Below are positions 26,702 to 35,818 of a stretch of 64,000 bases of DNA, piece by piece. Made by a program: the position numbers and the translations under genes. The notes beneath the pieces were generated by a model. It had not been told where the DNA came from, ran no database searches, and saw only the letters and a program-made list of their open reading frames with translations. Origin of the DNA: Flavobacterium pisciphilum (GTDB lineage: Bacteria > Bacteroidota > Bacteroidia > Flavobacteriales > Flavobacteriaceae); assembly GCF_020905345.1 (NCBI RefSeq), contig NZ_JAJJMO010000001.1:124001-188000 (forward strand). Direction: 5' to 3'. Every line of letters starts with the position of its first letter. Position 1 is the first letter of the stretch.

Positions 26702-26832
26702 AAAGGAACGCAGATAATACGGATTCGCTAAGGCGAAAACGCGGATTAAAATGAATTTTTATTTATTGTTTTTAAAAACCCGTTTTAATCTGCGTCTTTA
26801 CTTTTGTAAATCAGTATTATCTGCGCTCCTTT
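26702..26832. repeat. Long imperfect palindromic element (MITE-like)
   Basis: Nested inverted arms cover most of the 301-base gap between two minus-strand genes. The outer arms, 26702-26725 and 26809-26832, pair with two mismatches in 24 (core CGCAGATAATAC). The inner arms, 26739-26751 (ACGCGGATTAAAA) and 26783-26795, pair with one mismatch. There is no open reading frame. Size, symmetry and position suggest a miniature non-coding element. Confidence 0.7.
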
Positions 26833-26854
26833 ATGGATAGGATACGTAAAGTTT

Positions 26855-26904
26855 GGAAAGCCTTTGAACCTTTGCTACTTAGTACCTAAGAACCTTTAGT
26901 AAGC
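26855..26904. repeat. Short AACCTTTG-type word array
   Basis: AAGCCTTTG, AACCTTTG, TACTTAGTACCTAAG and AACCTTTAG follow one another, of the same word family as 14029-14219. The array runs to the stop codon of the E1 gene. Confidence 0.6.
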
Positions 26905-28872
26905 TAACAAATCAAGAAGTTCTTTCTCAAATCGCCCTTTTGGCAAATATTGATCTTCTATAGCTTTTGTAAAAGGAATTGGAGAGTCTAAACTAGCAAC
27001 ACGCTTTACAGGAGCATCAAGATAACGGAAACAATTTTCCATTATTAATGCCGAAATATCACTGGCAACACCACCAAAAAGCGAATCTTCTTGATAGATA
27101 ATTACACGCCCTGTTTTCTTAACCGATTCGTAAATTGCTTCGGTGTCTAAAGGTTGCAAGGTTCTTAAATCTAGCAAATCTGCTGATATATTAGGATTCT
27201 TATCTAGTGTTTCTAAAGCCCAATGTACTGGCGCTCCAAAAGCAATAATGGTAACATCATTCCCTTTTTTTAATAGAGCAGCTTTTCCTAATGGAATTGT
27301 ATAATAATCTGTTGGTACATCTTGATAAACACTTCTGTATAATTGTTTGTGTTCAAAGAATAAAACAGGGTTTGGGTCATTGATTGATTCGTTTAATAAC
27401 CCTTTAGCATCATAAGGAAAAGCAGGGTAAACGACTTTCAAACCTGGAGTTTTTGTAAACCAAGCTTCATTGGTTTGTGAATGAAAAGGTCCAGCTTGAG
27501 TACCACCACCACAAGGCATTCGAACGACAACATCGGCTTTTTCTAACCAACGGTAATGTGATTTTGCCAATAAATTTACGATTGGATTGAATCCTGTTGA
27601 AACAAAATCAGCAAATTGCATCTCAACTATCGCTTTGTACCCATTTATGGAAAGCCCCATTCCTGCTGAAACTACTGCGCTCTCGCAAATTGGAGTGTTT
27701 CGAACCCGGTCTTTACCAAATACTTCAACAAAACCATCTGTTATTTTAAAAGCACCACCATATTCTGCGATGTCTTGTCCCATAATAACCAAATTGGGAT
27801 GAAGTTGCATTGATAAATTTAAGCTAGACGAAATAGCATCTATAAATCGAATATTTTTTGTTGCCAAGTCTGGCATAATCTCTTTATAGCTGTAAGGTTT
27901 GTAGACATCATTTAATTCTTCATCATAAGAAGCTTCAATTTCTGGCTCTTCATTAGCAATAACTAGGCTTTCATCGATATCTTTTTTTATCTCAGCATGT
28001 AGTTCCTCATCATATTCAGTGGTTAATACTCCTAGTTCTGTTAAATAGTTTTTGTAATTATTTACAGGATCTTTTATTGCCCACATGTTCATTAAATCTT
28101 GTGGAACATATTTAGTACCACTCGCCTCTTCATGCCCGCGCATTCTAAATGTTTTAAACTCCAGTAAAACGGGACGTGGGTTTTCTATCATCGAAAGTTT
28201 TAATTCTGTCAAAAGATTATAAACTTCTAAGATGTTATTTCCGTCTATAATATGACTTTCTATACCATAACCCACTCCTTTATCAGCTAGGTTCTCACAA
28301 CGATATTGCTCATTTGTTGGAGTTGATAGTCCGTAACCGTTATTTTCAATAATAAACATTACAGGTAATTCCCAAACAGCAGCAATATTTAATGCTTCAT
28401 GAAAATCTCCTTCACTTGTTGCTCCTTCACCTGTAAAAACAGCAGTTACTTTATTGTTCTTTTTTAATTTATTGGCTAAGGCAATTCCGTCAGCAACACC
28501 TAATTGTGGTCCTAAATGTGAAATCATTCCTATAATCTTGTATTCTTGTGTTCCGAAGTGGAAACTTCTATCACGACCTTTTGTAAAACCATTGGCTTTT
28601 CCTTGCCATTGCGAAAAAAGACGGTATAATGGGATGTCTCTTCCTGTAAAAACACCTAAATTACGGTGCATTGGTAAGATGTATTCATCAGAGTCTAAAG
28701 CTGCTGTAACTCCTACAGATATAGCTTCTTGTCCTATTCCTGAAAACCATTTAGATACTTTTCCTTGACGGATTAAGATGAGCATCTTCTCCTCTATTAA
28801 TCTTGGTTTTAATAATCTTTTGTATAAATCTAATAGTTGTTCGTTGGTGAGTTTTTTTCTGTCAAAAATCAT
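26896..28872 (-). CDS. Branched-chain 2-oxoacid dehydrogenase E1, alpha-beta fusion
   Basis: A 658-residue thiamine-diphosphate enzyme that decarboxylates 2-oxoacids, probably branched-chain ones, and passes the acyl group to E2. Residues about 1-310 are E1-alpha, with the ThDP motif GEGATSEGDFHEALNIAAVW...NNGYG and the phosphorylation-loop-like RMRGHEEASGT. Residues about 330-658 are E1-beta (IMGQDIAEYGG, GMGLSINGYKAIVEMQFADF, RVIIYQEDSLFGG). The fusion of the two normally separate subunits is common in Bacteroidota. No E2 or E3 gene is adjacent, so partners must be encoded elsewhere. Confidence 0.93.
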   Translation of the reverse strand: MIFDRKKLTNEQLLDLYKRLLKPRLIEEKMLILIRQGKVSKWFSGIGQEAISVGVTAALDSDEYILPMHRNLGVFTGRDIPLYRLFSQWQGKANGFTKGRDRSFHFGTQEYKIIGMISHLGPQLGVADGIALANKLKKNNKVTAVFTGEGATSEGDFHEALNIAAVWELPVMFIIENNGYGLSTPTNEQYRCENLADKGVGYGIESHIIDGNNILEVYNLLTELKLSMIENPRPVLLEFKTFRMRGHEEASGTKYVPQDLMNMWAIKDPVNNYKNYLTELGVLTTEYDEELHAEIKKDIDESLVIANEEPEIEASYDEELNDVYKPYSYKEIMPDLATKNIRFIDAISSSLNLSMQLHPNLVIMGQDIAEYGGAFKITDGFVEVFGKDRVRNTPICESAVVSAGMGLSINGYKAIVEMQFADFVSTGFNPIVNLLAKSHYRWLEKADVVVRMPCGGGTQAGPFHSQTNEAWFTKTPGLKVVYPAFPYDAKGLLNESINDPNPVLFFEHKQLYRSVYQDVPTDYYTIPLGKAALLKKGNDVTIIAFGAPVHWALETLDKNPNISADLLDLRTLQPLDTEAIYESVKKTGRVIIYQEDSLFGGVASDISALIMENCFRYLDAPVKRVASLDSPIPFTKAIEDQYLPKGRFEKELLDLLAY

Positions 28873-28958
28873 TTTTTGGTTTATTATTTAGTCAATAGAA
28901 TGTTGTAAAAATATAATAACTTAGTTATATTTTGTTATATAATTATTAATTATTCGCA

Positions 28959-28996
28959 TTTGTTGAAATAAAAATAACAAATTAGTTTTACATTTG
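28959..28996 (+). promoter_or_regulatory. Promoter of the 2OG-Fe dioxygenase gene
   Basis: TTTGTTG at 28959-28965 (-33 region) is followed after 23 bases by TACATTTG at 28989-28996, an exact TAnnTTTG match. The leader to the ATG at 29047 would be about 44 bases. Confidence 0.65.
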
Positions 28997-29046
28997 CTTA
29001 AGATATGGTCTTTTGACCTATTTAGTTATCAATAAATATGTAAAGT

Positions 29047-29997
29047 ATGCAAAACATTCCTAGTGTAGACTTACGTGATTTCCTTTCGGACAACCCGGAA
29101 CGTAAACAAAAATTTGTAAATGAAATCGGAAATGCATTTGAAAACATTGGCTTCGTAGCCCTAAAAGGTCATTTTTTGGATGATCAATTAGTTAACGAAC
29201 TTTATGGCGAAATTAGAAAATTTTTCGCATTGCCAATAGATTCTAAACATAATTATGAAATTCCAGGTATTGGAGGTCAGAGAGGTTATGTTTCTTTTGG
29301 TACAGAACACGCCAAAGGGAGAAAAGAGGGTGACTTAAAAGAATTCTGGCATTTTGGTCAGTATGTGAGTGAAAACTCAAAGTATGCTTCAGAGTACCCA
29401 GAGAATGTTGAAGTAGCTGAGTTACCAAGATTTAATGTTGTTGGTAAAGAAGCGTACCAAATGCTTGAAAAAACAGGTGTTTATGTTCTAAGAGCTTTAG
29501 CTCTTCACCTTGGATTAGATGAGTTTTACTTTGACAACTATGCCAAAGACGGAAATTCTATCTTACGTCCTATTCATTACCCACCAATTACATCTGAACC
29601 AAAAGATGCAATACGTGCTGCTGCACATGGTGATATTAACCTTATCACTTTATTAATGGGTGCTCAAGGTAAAGGATTGCAAGTTCAAAATCACGATGGA
29701 GAATGGATTGATGCCATTGCCGAAGATGATCAACTGGTAATTAATGTTGGTGACATGCTTTCACGTCATACCAATAACAAATTAAAATCAACTATTCACC
29801 AAGTAGTTAATCCACCAAGAGAATTATGGGGAACATCTCGTTACTCAATTCCATTTTTTATGCACCCAGTTAGCGATATGCGTTTGGATTGTTTAGAGAA
29901 TTGTATTGATGCTGAAAATCCTAAAAAATTCGAGGATATTACTGCTGGAGAATATTTATACGAACGTTTGGTAGATTTGGGTTTAATCAAAAAATAA
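29047..29997 (+). CDS. Isopenicillin-N-synthase-like 2-oxoglutarate/Fe(II) dioxygenase
   Basis: A 316-residue cytoplasmic non-heme iron oxygenase. It has the N-terminal DIOX_N region with VDLRDFLSD. The iron ligands are His194 and Asp196 (HGD) and His251 (IHQV). Arg265 and Ser267 (RYS) bind the 2-oxoglutarate carboxylate. Family members oxidise small molecules, amino-acid derivatives or hormones; the substrate here is unknown. It is a single gene with a good promoter and a terminator. Confidence 0.92.
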   Translation: MQNIPSVDLRDFLSDNPERKQKFVNEIGNAFENIGFVALKGHFLDDQLVNELYGEIRKFFALPIDSKHNYEIPGIGGQRGYVSFGTEHAKGRKEGDLKEFWHFGQYVSENSKYASEYPENVEVAELPRFNVVGKEAYQMLEKTGVYVLRALALHLGLDEFYFDNYAKDGNSILRPIHYPPITSEPKDAIRAAAHGDINLITLLMGAQGKGLQVQNHDGEWIDAIAEDDQLVINVGDMLSRHTNNKLKSTIHQVVNPPRELWGTSRYSIPFFMHPVSDMRLDCLENCIDAENPKKFEDITAGEYLYERLVDLGLIKK

Positions 29998-30019
29998 TCT
30001 TTAAATTTACCTAATCATA

Positions 30020-30053
30020 AAAAGACATTGAGTTTATACTTAATGTCTTTTTG
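30020..30053 (+). terminator. Dioxygenase gene terminator
   Basis: An 11-bp stem, AAAAAGACATT and its complement with a 12-base loop, ends in TTTTTGC, 23 bases after the stop. Confidence 0.75.
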
Positions 30054-30233
30054 CTTTATAAAATTTGAATACCATAGCTATAACTTTTTATAATGTTGCT
30101 CTTTATCCCTGCGAGATGTAAAACCTGAACGCGGCTGATGCAGATTTTTAAAAGTTTTTGGCATAAGGAGAATAAATAACTCCATGGTATTGGCATTCAA
30201 AAGCATAGCATTCAAAATAAAATTACAATATAA

Positions 30234-30563
30234 ATGGACTTACACGACCAACTAAAAAATCTATTTCCAGATCATGAAGTATCTCCTGAGGAAACCGTAG
30301 TTCCAGAGGAGCATACGCTTTTTATCCAAAAAGAACCTATGATTTGTAAATACGAAAAGCGAAAAGGAAAAGCCACAACTATAATCGAAGGTTATGAAGG
30401 AACTGACGAGGATTTTAAAATTCTTGCCAAAGAAATTAAAACCAAATTAAGTGTTGGTGGTACTTTTAAAGACGATTCTATTATAATACAAGGGGATTAC
30501 CGCGATAAAATAATGGAAATACTTAAAGCAAAAGGATTTAAAGTAAAACGTGTTGGCGGGTAA
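30234..30563 (+). CDS. yciH: SUI1/YciH-type translation initiation factor homologue
   Basis: A 109-residue cytoplasmic protein with a C-terminal SUI1/eIF1-like domain (about 40-109): KRKGKATTIIEGYEGTDEDF, then GTFKDDSIIIQGDYRDKI and the final GFKVKRVGG. Bacterial YciH resembles eukaryotic eIF1 and influences initiation fidelity or stress responses. The upstream spacer contains GCATTCAAAA twice, 15 bases apart (30193 and 30208). No operon partners are evident. Confidence 0.9.
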   Translation: MDLHDQLKNLFPDHEVSPEETVVPEEHTLFIQKEPMICKYEKRKGKATTIIEGYEGTDEDFKILAKEIKTKLSVGGTFKDDSIIIQGDYRDKIMEILKAKGFKVKRVGG

Positions 30564-30718
30564 TTCAGTGTTCAGTCTCAGTTTGCAGTAGCAGTAAATT
30601 GATTTTTTCTTTGTGAACCTTGATTTTATAAAGATTTACAATAAAACCTTTGTCCCCTTAACAGTTAATCATATAATTAAATAAAAAAAGACATACTGCT
30701 ATGTGTTTCTATAATAAA

Positions 30719-30757
30719 CCTTAGAACCTCAGAACCTTTGTGCCTTTGAATCTTAAA
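30719..30757. repeat. Short AACCTTTG-type word array before the nucleoside phosphorylase gene
   Basis: CCTTAGAACCTCAG, AACCTTTG and TGCCTTTGAATC are related to the arrays at 14029 and 26855. The array lies in the 203-base spacer, ending ten bases before the ATG at 30767. Confidence 0.6.
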
Positions 30758-30766
30758 AACAAACAA

Positions 30767-31633
30767 ATGATACAATCATCAGAATTAATATTAAATCCAG
30801 ACGGAAGCGTCTATCATTTAAATCTTCGTCCAGAAAATATAGCACATGACATTATTTTTGTGGGTGATCAAAATCGTGTAGAAAAAATCACGCAGTTTTT
30901 TGACAGCATCGAATTTTCTACTCAAAAAAGAGAATTTAAAACACAAACCGGAATCTATAAAGGAAAAAGAATTACAGTAATGTCAACAGGAATCGGTCCT
31001 GATAATATCGATATTGTTGTAAACGAATTAGATGCTTTGGTTAATATTGATTTAGAAACTCGTAAACCAAAAGAAAACTTAACTTCTTTAAACATTATAA
31101 GAATTGGAACTTCTGGTTCTTTGCAAGCTGATATTCCTGTAGATAGTTTTGTTATGTCAACTTTCGGACTAGGACTTGATAATATGCTTCGCTCTTATTT
31201 AATTGACGAAGTTTCAGATGTGGCTATTGAAGAAGCTTTCATTAATCATACTAATTGGGACATTCGTAAAGGTAAACCTTATGTGATTGCTTGTTCTGAG
31301 AAATTAGAAAAGCTTATCGAGAGCGATAAAATGCACAAAGGAATTACTGCAACTGCAGGAGGTTTTTATGGCCCACAAGGACGTGTTTTGCGTTTAAATA
31401 TTCAAGATGAAGAACTAAACTCTAAAATGGATAATTTTGAGTTTAATGACAATAGAATTACAAATCTAGAGATGGAAACGGCTGCTATTTACGGTCTTTC
31501 GGCATTGCTAGGACATCATGCATTATCATTGAATGCTATTATTGCCAACCGTGCAACAGGAACTTTCAGTGCAGATCCATACAAAGCAGTAGATGAGCTA
31601 ATTTCATATACATTAAATAAGATTGTTGGATAA
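30767..31633 (+). CDS. Nucleoside phosphorylase (uridine phosphorylase-like)
   Basis: A 288-residue cytoplasmic enzyme of the PNP/UDP phosphorylase family that splits nucleosides with phosphate. It contains VGDQNRVEKIT, the phosphate/ribose motif MSTGIGPDNIDIV, IIRIGTSGSLQ, and the base/ribose motif NLEMETAAIYGLSALLGH. I start at ATG 30767; an upstream GTG (30740) is part of the repeat array. It is followed by a hairpin and then, after 106 bases, by the substrate-binding-like gene. Confidence 0.9.
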   Translation: MIQSSELILNPDGSVYHLNLRPENIAHDIIFVGDQNRVEKITQFFDSIEFSTQKREFKTQTGIYKGKRITVMSTGIGPDNIDIVVNELDALVNIDLETRKPKENLTSLNIIRIGTSGSLQADIPVDSFVMSTFGLGLDNMLRSYLIDEVSDVAIEEAFINHTNWDIRKGKPYVIACSEKLEKLIESDKMHKGITATAGGFYGPQGRVLRLNIQDEELNSKMDNFEFNDNRITNLEMETAAIYGLSALLGHHALSLNAIIANRATGTFSADPYKAVDELISYTLNKIVG

Positions 31634-31643
31634 CTAGATTTTC

Positions 31644-31693
31644 AGACTTCTTAGATTAACTGTTTAAGTTTATACTTAAAATCTAAGAAGTCT
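31644..31693 (+). terminator. Hairpin after the nucleoside phosphorylase gene
   Basis: AGACTTCTTAGATT (31644-31657) pairs perfectly with 31680-31693. A third copy of the arm, TAAGAAGTCTAA, recurs at 31710-31721. There is no T-tract, so it may be a terminator or a small repeat element. Confidence 0.5.
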
Positions 31694-31739
31694 AACTAGT
31701 CTAAAAATTTAAGAAGTCTAATTACCTAAGAAACTTAAA

Positions 31740-32591
31740 ATGAAAACTATAAAAATAGCCGGAGTTCCTGAGCATTTTAATTTGCCATGGCATTTATGTA
31801 TTGAAAATGGTGAATTTGAAGCTGAGGGAATTGATTTGCAATGGACAGATGTTCCTGAAGGAACTGGCAAAATGTGTCAAATGCTTCGAGACGGCGAAAC
31901 TGATATCGCTGTTATATTAACCGAAGGAATTGTAAAAGATATTACTGCTGGAAATCCAAGTAAAATTGTGCAAGTATATGTACAATCACCTTTGATTTGG
32001 GGAATTCACGTTGCAGCAAAATCGGATTATAAAGCAATTGAAGATTTAGAAGATAAAAAAGTAGCCATTTCACGCTTAGGTTCTGGCTCACAATTAATGG
32101 CTTATGTAAATGCTAATAATCAAAGTTGGAAAACGGATAATTTAAAATTTGAAATTGTAAATACTATTGATGGCGCTGTAGAAGCTTTGACTAATGAAAC
32201 TGCCGATTACTTTATGTGGGAACGCTTCATGACAAAGCCATTGGTTGACAAAGGTATTTTCAGACGTATCACAGACTGCCCTACTCCATGGCCATCATTT
32301 GTGATTGCTGTTCGTGACGAAGTATTAAAAAACGATCCAAAAATAATTGCTTCAATTCTTGAAATAATAAATGCAACTACCGAAGATTTTAAGGCTATCC
32401 CAAGTATTGACAGAACTTTAGCGGAGTTATTTAAACAAAAGGTTGAAGATATTCAAGAATGGTTAAAATTGACTCAATGGTCACAAAAACCGTTAAATGA
32501 AAAAACATTCAATAAAATCCAAAATCAGTTATTTGAACTGGGTATTATTGATAAAAAAAGTACTTTTGTAGAAACAGTAAAATTTCTTTAA
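31740..32591 (+). CDS. Periplasmic-binding-like protein without signal peptide (SsuA/ThiY/NMT1-like)
   Basis: A 283-residue protein with the two-lobed type II binding fold: MKTIKIAGVPEHFNLPWHLC, then GEFEAEGIDLQW, GETDIAVILTEGIVKDI, and DLEDKKVAISRLGSGSQ. ABC-transporter binding proteins of this family normally have a signal peptide or lipobox; here the domain begins at residue 2, so the protein should be cytoplasmic. No ABC permease or ATPase is nearby. It may be a ligand-binding or sensing protein, or a menaquinone/thiamine-precursor enzyme of related fold. Confidence 0.8.
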   Translation: MKTIKIAGVPEHFNLPWHLCIENGEFEAEGIDLQWTDVPEGTGKMCQMLRDGETDIAVILTEGIVKDITAGNPSKIVQVYVQSPLIWGIHVAAKSDYKAIEDLEDKKVAISRLGSGSQLMAYVNANNQSWKTDNLKFEIVNTIDGAVEALTNETADYFMWERFMTKPLVDKGIFRRITDCPTPWPSFVIAVRDEVLKNDPKIIASILEIINATTEDFKAIPSIDRTLAELFKQKVEDIQEWLKLTQWSQKPLNEKTFNKIQNQLFELGIIDKKSTFVETVKFL

Positions 32592-32610
32592 AAATTGCTT
32601 TTTGGGCATT

Positions 32611-33543
32611 ATGATAAAAAATAGAAAAATTGACTTAAATAAACTTAAAAGTAGCCTTCAGGTAAAATCACCTTGGAACGAGGTTATTATTATGCTATTG
32701 AGTTTTTTGATCACTCTTCCTACTTTTATCATATTGCACCAAAATCTAATCGATTTTAATTGGCCTTTTAATTTCGATAGGGTTTTACTCTTTATTTTTG
32801 TTCTTGTAGGTTTGTATTTCCTCTTAATGAAATTAAAAACGATTATTATTATATGCATCGTTTTATATCTGTTAATTCTGTTTTACGGAACTGCTTTAGG
32901 AAATTATGGTTTTGGCGAAGTTGCCGAAGACTACAATGCCATTATCTACACTATGTCTGATAATCCGTACCCACAAGATATTATTGTTGCCAAACTACTT
33001 CCGTTTCCCAATAAATCAAAGATTATTAATGCTATAGAATACCAGAATCCTAAAGTGAGGAATTTTGCTATCATGGCAACAACCAAGCATTTTAAAAACA
33101 TAAAAGGGTATTCAGATTACAGAACGATAATACAATGTTTTGCTGTTTTTAAAGAAATTAATAGCCGATGGAATTATGTAAATGATCCAAAAGAAGGTGA
33201 TTATATTGCTACAGCAAGTGAGTCATTAATGTATTTTTCAGGCGATTGTGATGATCATTCTATTTTAATGGCAGCAGCAGTTCGTTCTATTGGAGGTACA
33301 CCAAGGCTTATTCATACCAAAGGGCATATTTACCCTGAAATATTAATCGGGTCATTACTTGATTTAGAAAAAGTAAACTACTTGGTTAAAAATGTTCTCT
33401 TTGTAAAAGAAAGCCATAATAAAACCTTGCATTATCACATCGATGAGCGTGGTCAAGTATGGTTAAATCTTGATTATACAGCAACATATCCGGGTGGGCC
33501 TTTCATGTCCGAAGAAATCCTTGGAGCCCTTACCTTAAGATAG
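32611..33543 (+). CDS. Membrane-anchored transglutaminase-like protein
   Basis: A 310-residue protein with two hydrophobic segments in the first 90 residues (about 24-46 and 56-90). A transglutaminase-like cysteine-protease fold follows. The candidate triad is Cys213 (SGDCDDHS), His239 (TKGHIYPE) and Asp288 (NLDYT). ATG 32611 is chosen over a TTG three codons upstream. It follows the binding-protein-like gene after 19 bases, so the two are probably co-transcribed. It may cleave or modify cell-envelope peptides; the substrate is unknown. Confidence 0.82.
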   Translation: MIKNRKIDLNKLKSSLQVKSPWNEVIIMLLSFLITLPTFIILHQNLIDFNWPFNFDRVLLFIFVLVGLYFLLMKLKTIIIICIVLYLLILFYGTALGNYGFGEVAEDYNAIIYTMSDNPYPQDIIVAKLLPFPNKSKIINAIEYQNPKVRNFAIMATTKHFKNIKGYSDYRTIIQCFAVFKEINSRWNYVNDPKEGDYIATASESLMYFSGDCDDHSILMAAAVRSIGGTPRLIHTKGHIYPEILIGSLLDLEKVNYLVKNVLFVKESHNKTLHYHIDERGQVWLNLDYTATYPGGPFMSEEILGALTLR

Positions 33544-33570
33544 TCTTCCTAAACAATTAAAATTTTTCAT

Positions 33571-33662
33571 TTTGTTTCTTTGGAGCAATTTCCAGCTCTT
33601 CACTATATCTTTTATTTGTTAAAGAAACAAATAAAAGGATGCCGTTTCTATCTGGGCTATAG
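33571..33662. repeat. Flavobacterial-type intergenic repeat
   Basis: The spacer holds TTTGGAGCAATTTCCAGCTC, then a 12-bp perfect stem (CTTTTATTTGTT at 33609 pairing with 33626-33637), then GGATGCCGTTTCTATCTGGG. From memory, this GAGCTATTTCC...stem...GGATGCCGTTTCTATC arrangement recurs in spacers of many Flavobacterium genomes. That recall is not verified here. No coding potential. Confidence 0.5.
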
Positions 33663-33752
33663 ATTTATACATCCATTTGCTGCTTTTCTTTTTTTTACAT
33701 AATTATTTATAAAACAGGTATTTATACTTAGTTTTTTGTAATAGCTTGTTTT

Positions 33753-33760
33753 TACCTTTG
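33753..33760 (+). promoter_or_regulatory. Promoter -7 element of the ThDP enzyme/oxidase unit
   Basis: TACCTTTG is an exact match 51 bases before the start codon. A TTTG at 33735-33738 is slightly too close to be a standard -33. Confidence 0.5.
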
Positions 33761-33811
33761 AGTAGGTTATTACGCATTTAGCGTCATAATTGCCCCTAAA
33801 AATCGAAAAAC

Positions 33812-35779
33812 ATGAAAAAAGAAGTTAGTAGTCCTACTTTACGTTGGACTAGAGATTATTTGTTTGATATTCTAAAAGATTTAGGAATTCAATATATATT
33901 TGGTGTTCCCGGAACCAATGAAATTCCATTAATAGACGGAACATCTTATCCTGAAAATGGGGTTAAGTATATCGAATGTTTACATGAAAATATAGCTATT
34001 GGAGCAGCAATGGGTTCAGCTAGAATGACAGGCAAACCAGGAGTGCTTATTGTGCACGTAACACCTGGAATTGCACACAGTATAGGCAATCTTTTTAATG
34101 CCCATCGTTCGCAAATGCCGTTAGTGATTCTTTGTTGTCAACAACAAAATGAATTGGTTACACAAGAGCCATTATTAGCCTCAAACTTGGTAGATTTAGC
34201 TAAGCAATATACCAAATGGGCTCATGAAGTTCGTACAGCCGAAGAGATGCCATTAGTACTGCAAAGAGCATTTAAAGAAGCAATGGCACCACCCAACGGG
34301 CCAGTATTTATTTCTATACCATGGGAATTTACAATGGTGGCAATTAAAGAAAATCAAAAAATAAAAGGTGTTACCCGCATTTCTTCACATTTTACAGGTG
34401 ATGATGAATCGATTAAACAAACAGCCAATTTATTAGCTAATGCCAAGAATCCACTTATAGTTGCTGGAGATGCTGTAGGTTATGCAGATGCTTGGACAGA
34501 AATTCAGCAATTAGCTGAGTTAATAGGTGCTCCAGTAGTTTTACAATCTTTTAGCAGTGTGGCTAATTTTCCTAATAATGATTATCATTGGCAAGGAGAA
34601 TTGCCTGGAAGTCAAGCAGGAGTTCAAGGCGTTTTTAAAGAACATGATGTTGCTTTCTTGATCGGTTTTGGTGCACAAGCACAAGTCGCTGTATTTAAAT
34701 ATTCAGATGGTGCACTTATACCCGAAAATGTAAAGCTCGCCTATCTCACCAACAACACTTGGGACATCGCTAAGAATTTTTATGGTGAAACTGCTATTTT
34801 AGGAGATATCAAAGCAACATTACCATTGTTGAACAATCATATCAAACAACAAAAACCAAAAGATGCTGATGCAAGAAATACAAAGCTCAAGGCTTTGGAT
34901 GCTTCTCGTGCTAAGCAATGGGATGTTTATTATAAAAATGCTATGAATGAGCCTGATATCTGGGCAGTTGTAATAGCAAAAGCATTAAAAGAAGCCATAG
35001 AAACCCGTAAGCTAACCAATAACTATGTGTATGTGCATGAGGCGGTATCTGATGGGGCACCTTTTCAATATTATCTCCCTTTGGGAACCAATGGAGCAAA
35101 ACCTATTAGTTATTATTGCGTAGCAGGAGGCTCTCTAGGATGGTCAATGCCAGCTTCGCTTGGAATTAAACTAGAGAACAAAACAGTACAAGGAATAGGA
35201 ACCAAACTAGTTATTAATGCTGTTGGTGATGGATCTTCTTTGTTTTATCCACAAACTTGGTGGACGGCTGCACACGAAAAATTACCAATCTTATATATTA
35301 TTACCAATAATCAAGAATACCATACATTACAATTAGGCCTACAGCAAGTTGTAGCTGCCTATGGAACTGCTCCGGGATATGGGTGGAAACCAAAAACAAT
35401 GGATCCTGATTATTTGCGATTAGAAAGACCAAAATTGGATTTTGTAAGTCTTGCCAAAGCATTTGGCGGAGAACATGGAGAAATTGTACTTACAGCAGAC
35501 AAAGTAAAAGAAGCTGTTGAGCGAGGAATAAATCATGTTTTAAGCAAAGAGTCTTCTTATATATTAGATATGCGTATTGCTTCTAATACTCCACCATTAG
35601 TAATAAAATCAAACGGCGAAAACTATACCGTTGACAAGCGTTATGCATTGCAACCACCGCTGAATATCTTTTATCAAGATTCATTACTAAATAAATCATT
35701 GAAATTAAATAAATCATTTAAAGCAGGTGAACTCGCTGTAGATGAGAATATAGGTTTCAACTTACCCTCTCTTTTTTAA
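33812..35779 (+). CDS. Thiamine-diphosphate-dependent 2-oxoacid decarboxylase/ligase (benzoylformate decarboxylase-like)
   Basis: A 655-residue three-domain ThDP enzyme. The N-terminal PYR domain has GVPGTNEIPLID and the catalytic Glu in CLHENIAIGAAMG. The central domain is at about 200-340. The C-terminal PP domain has GDGS at 472-475 and the NNQEYHTL stretch that completes the ThDP/Mg motif. It is longer than typical 550-residue members, with an extra tail of about 60 residues. It lies 39 bases before a flavin amine oxidase on the same strand. The oxidase could make a 2-oxoacid that this enzyme decarboxylates or condenses to an acyloin. Confidence 0.85.
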   Translation: MKKEVSSPTLRWTRDYLFDILKDLGIQYIFGVPGTNEIPLIDGTSYPENGVKYIECLHENIAIGAAMGSARMTGKPGVLIVHVTPGIAHSIGNLFNAHRSQMPLVILCCQQQNELVTQEPLLASNLVDLAKQYTKWAHEVRTAEEMPLVLQRAFKEAMAPPNGPVFISIPWEFTMVAIKENQKIKGVTRISSHFTGDDESIKQTANLLANAKNPLIVAGDAVGYADAWTEIQQLAELIGAPVVLQSFSSVANFPNNDYHWQGELPGSQAGVQGVFKEHDVAFLIGFGAQAQVAVFKYSDGALIPENVKLAYLTNNTWDIAKNFYGETAILGDIKATLPLLNNHIKQQKPKDADARNTKLKALDASRAKQWDVYYKNAMNEPDIWAVVIAKALKEAIETRKLTNNYVYVHEAVSDGAPFQYYLPLGTNGAKPISYYCVAGGSLGWSMPASLGIKLENKTVQGIGTKLVINAVGDGSSLFYPQTWWTAAHEKLPILYIITNNQEYHTLQLGLQQVVAAYGTAPGYGWKPKTMDPDYLRLERPKLDFVSLAKAFGGEHGEIVLTADKVKEAVERGINHVLSKESSYILDMRIASNTPPLVIKSNGENYTVDKRYALQPPLNIFYQDSLLNKSLKLNKSFKAGELAVDENIGFNLPSLF

Positions 35780-35818
35780 AGAAATAATCGTTGCGGAAGC
35801 AGCATAAATATAAAAAAA

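Noticed and set aside
26702..26832. Palindrome considered as an intrinsic terminator for the E1 or DUF885 gene
   Set aside because: It is about 130 bases long with loops and mismatches, has no T-tract, and lies upstream of DUF885 and beyond the repeat array after E1.
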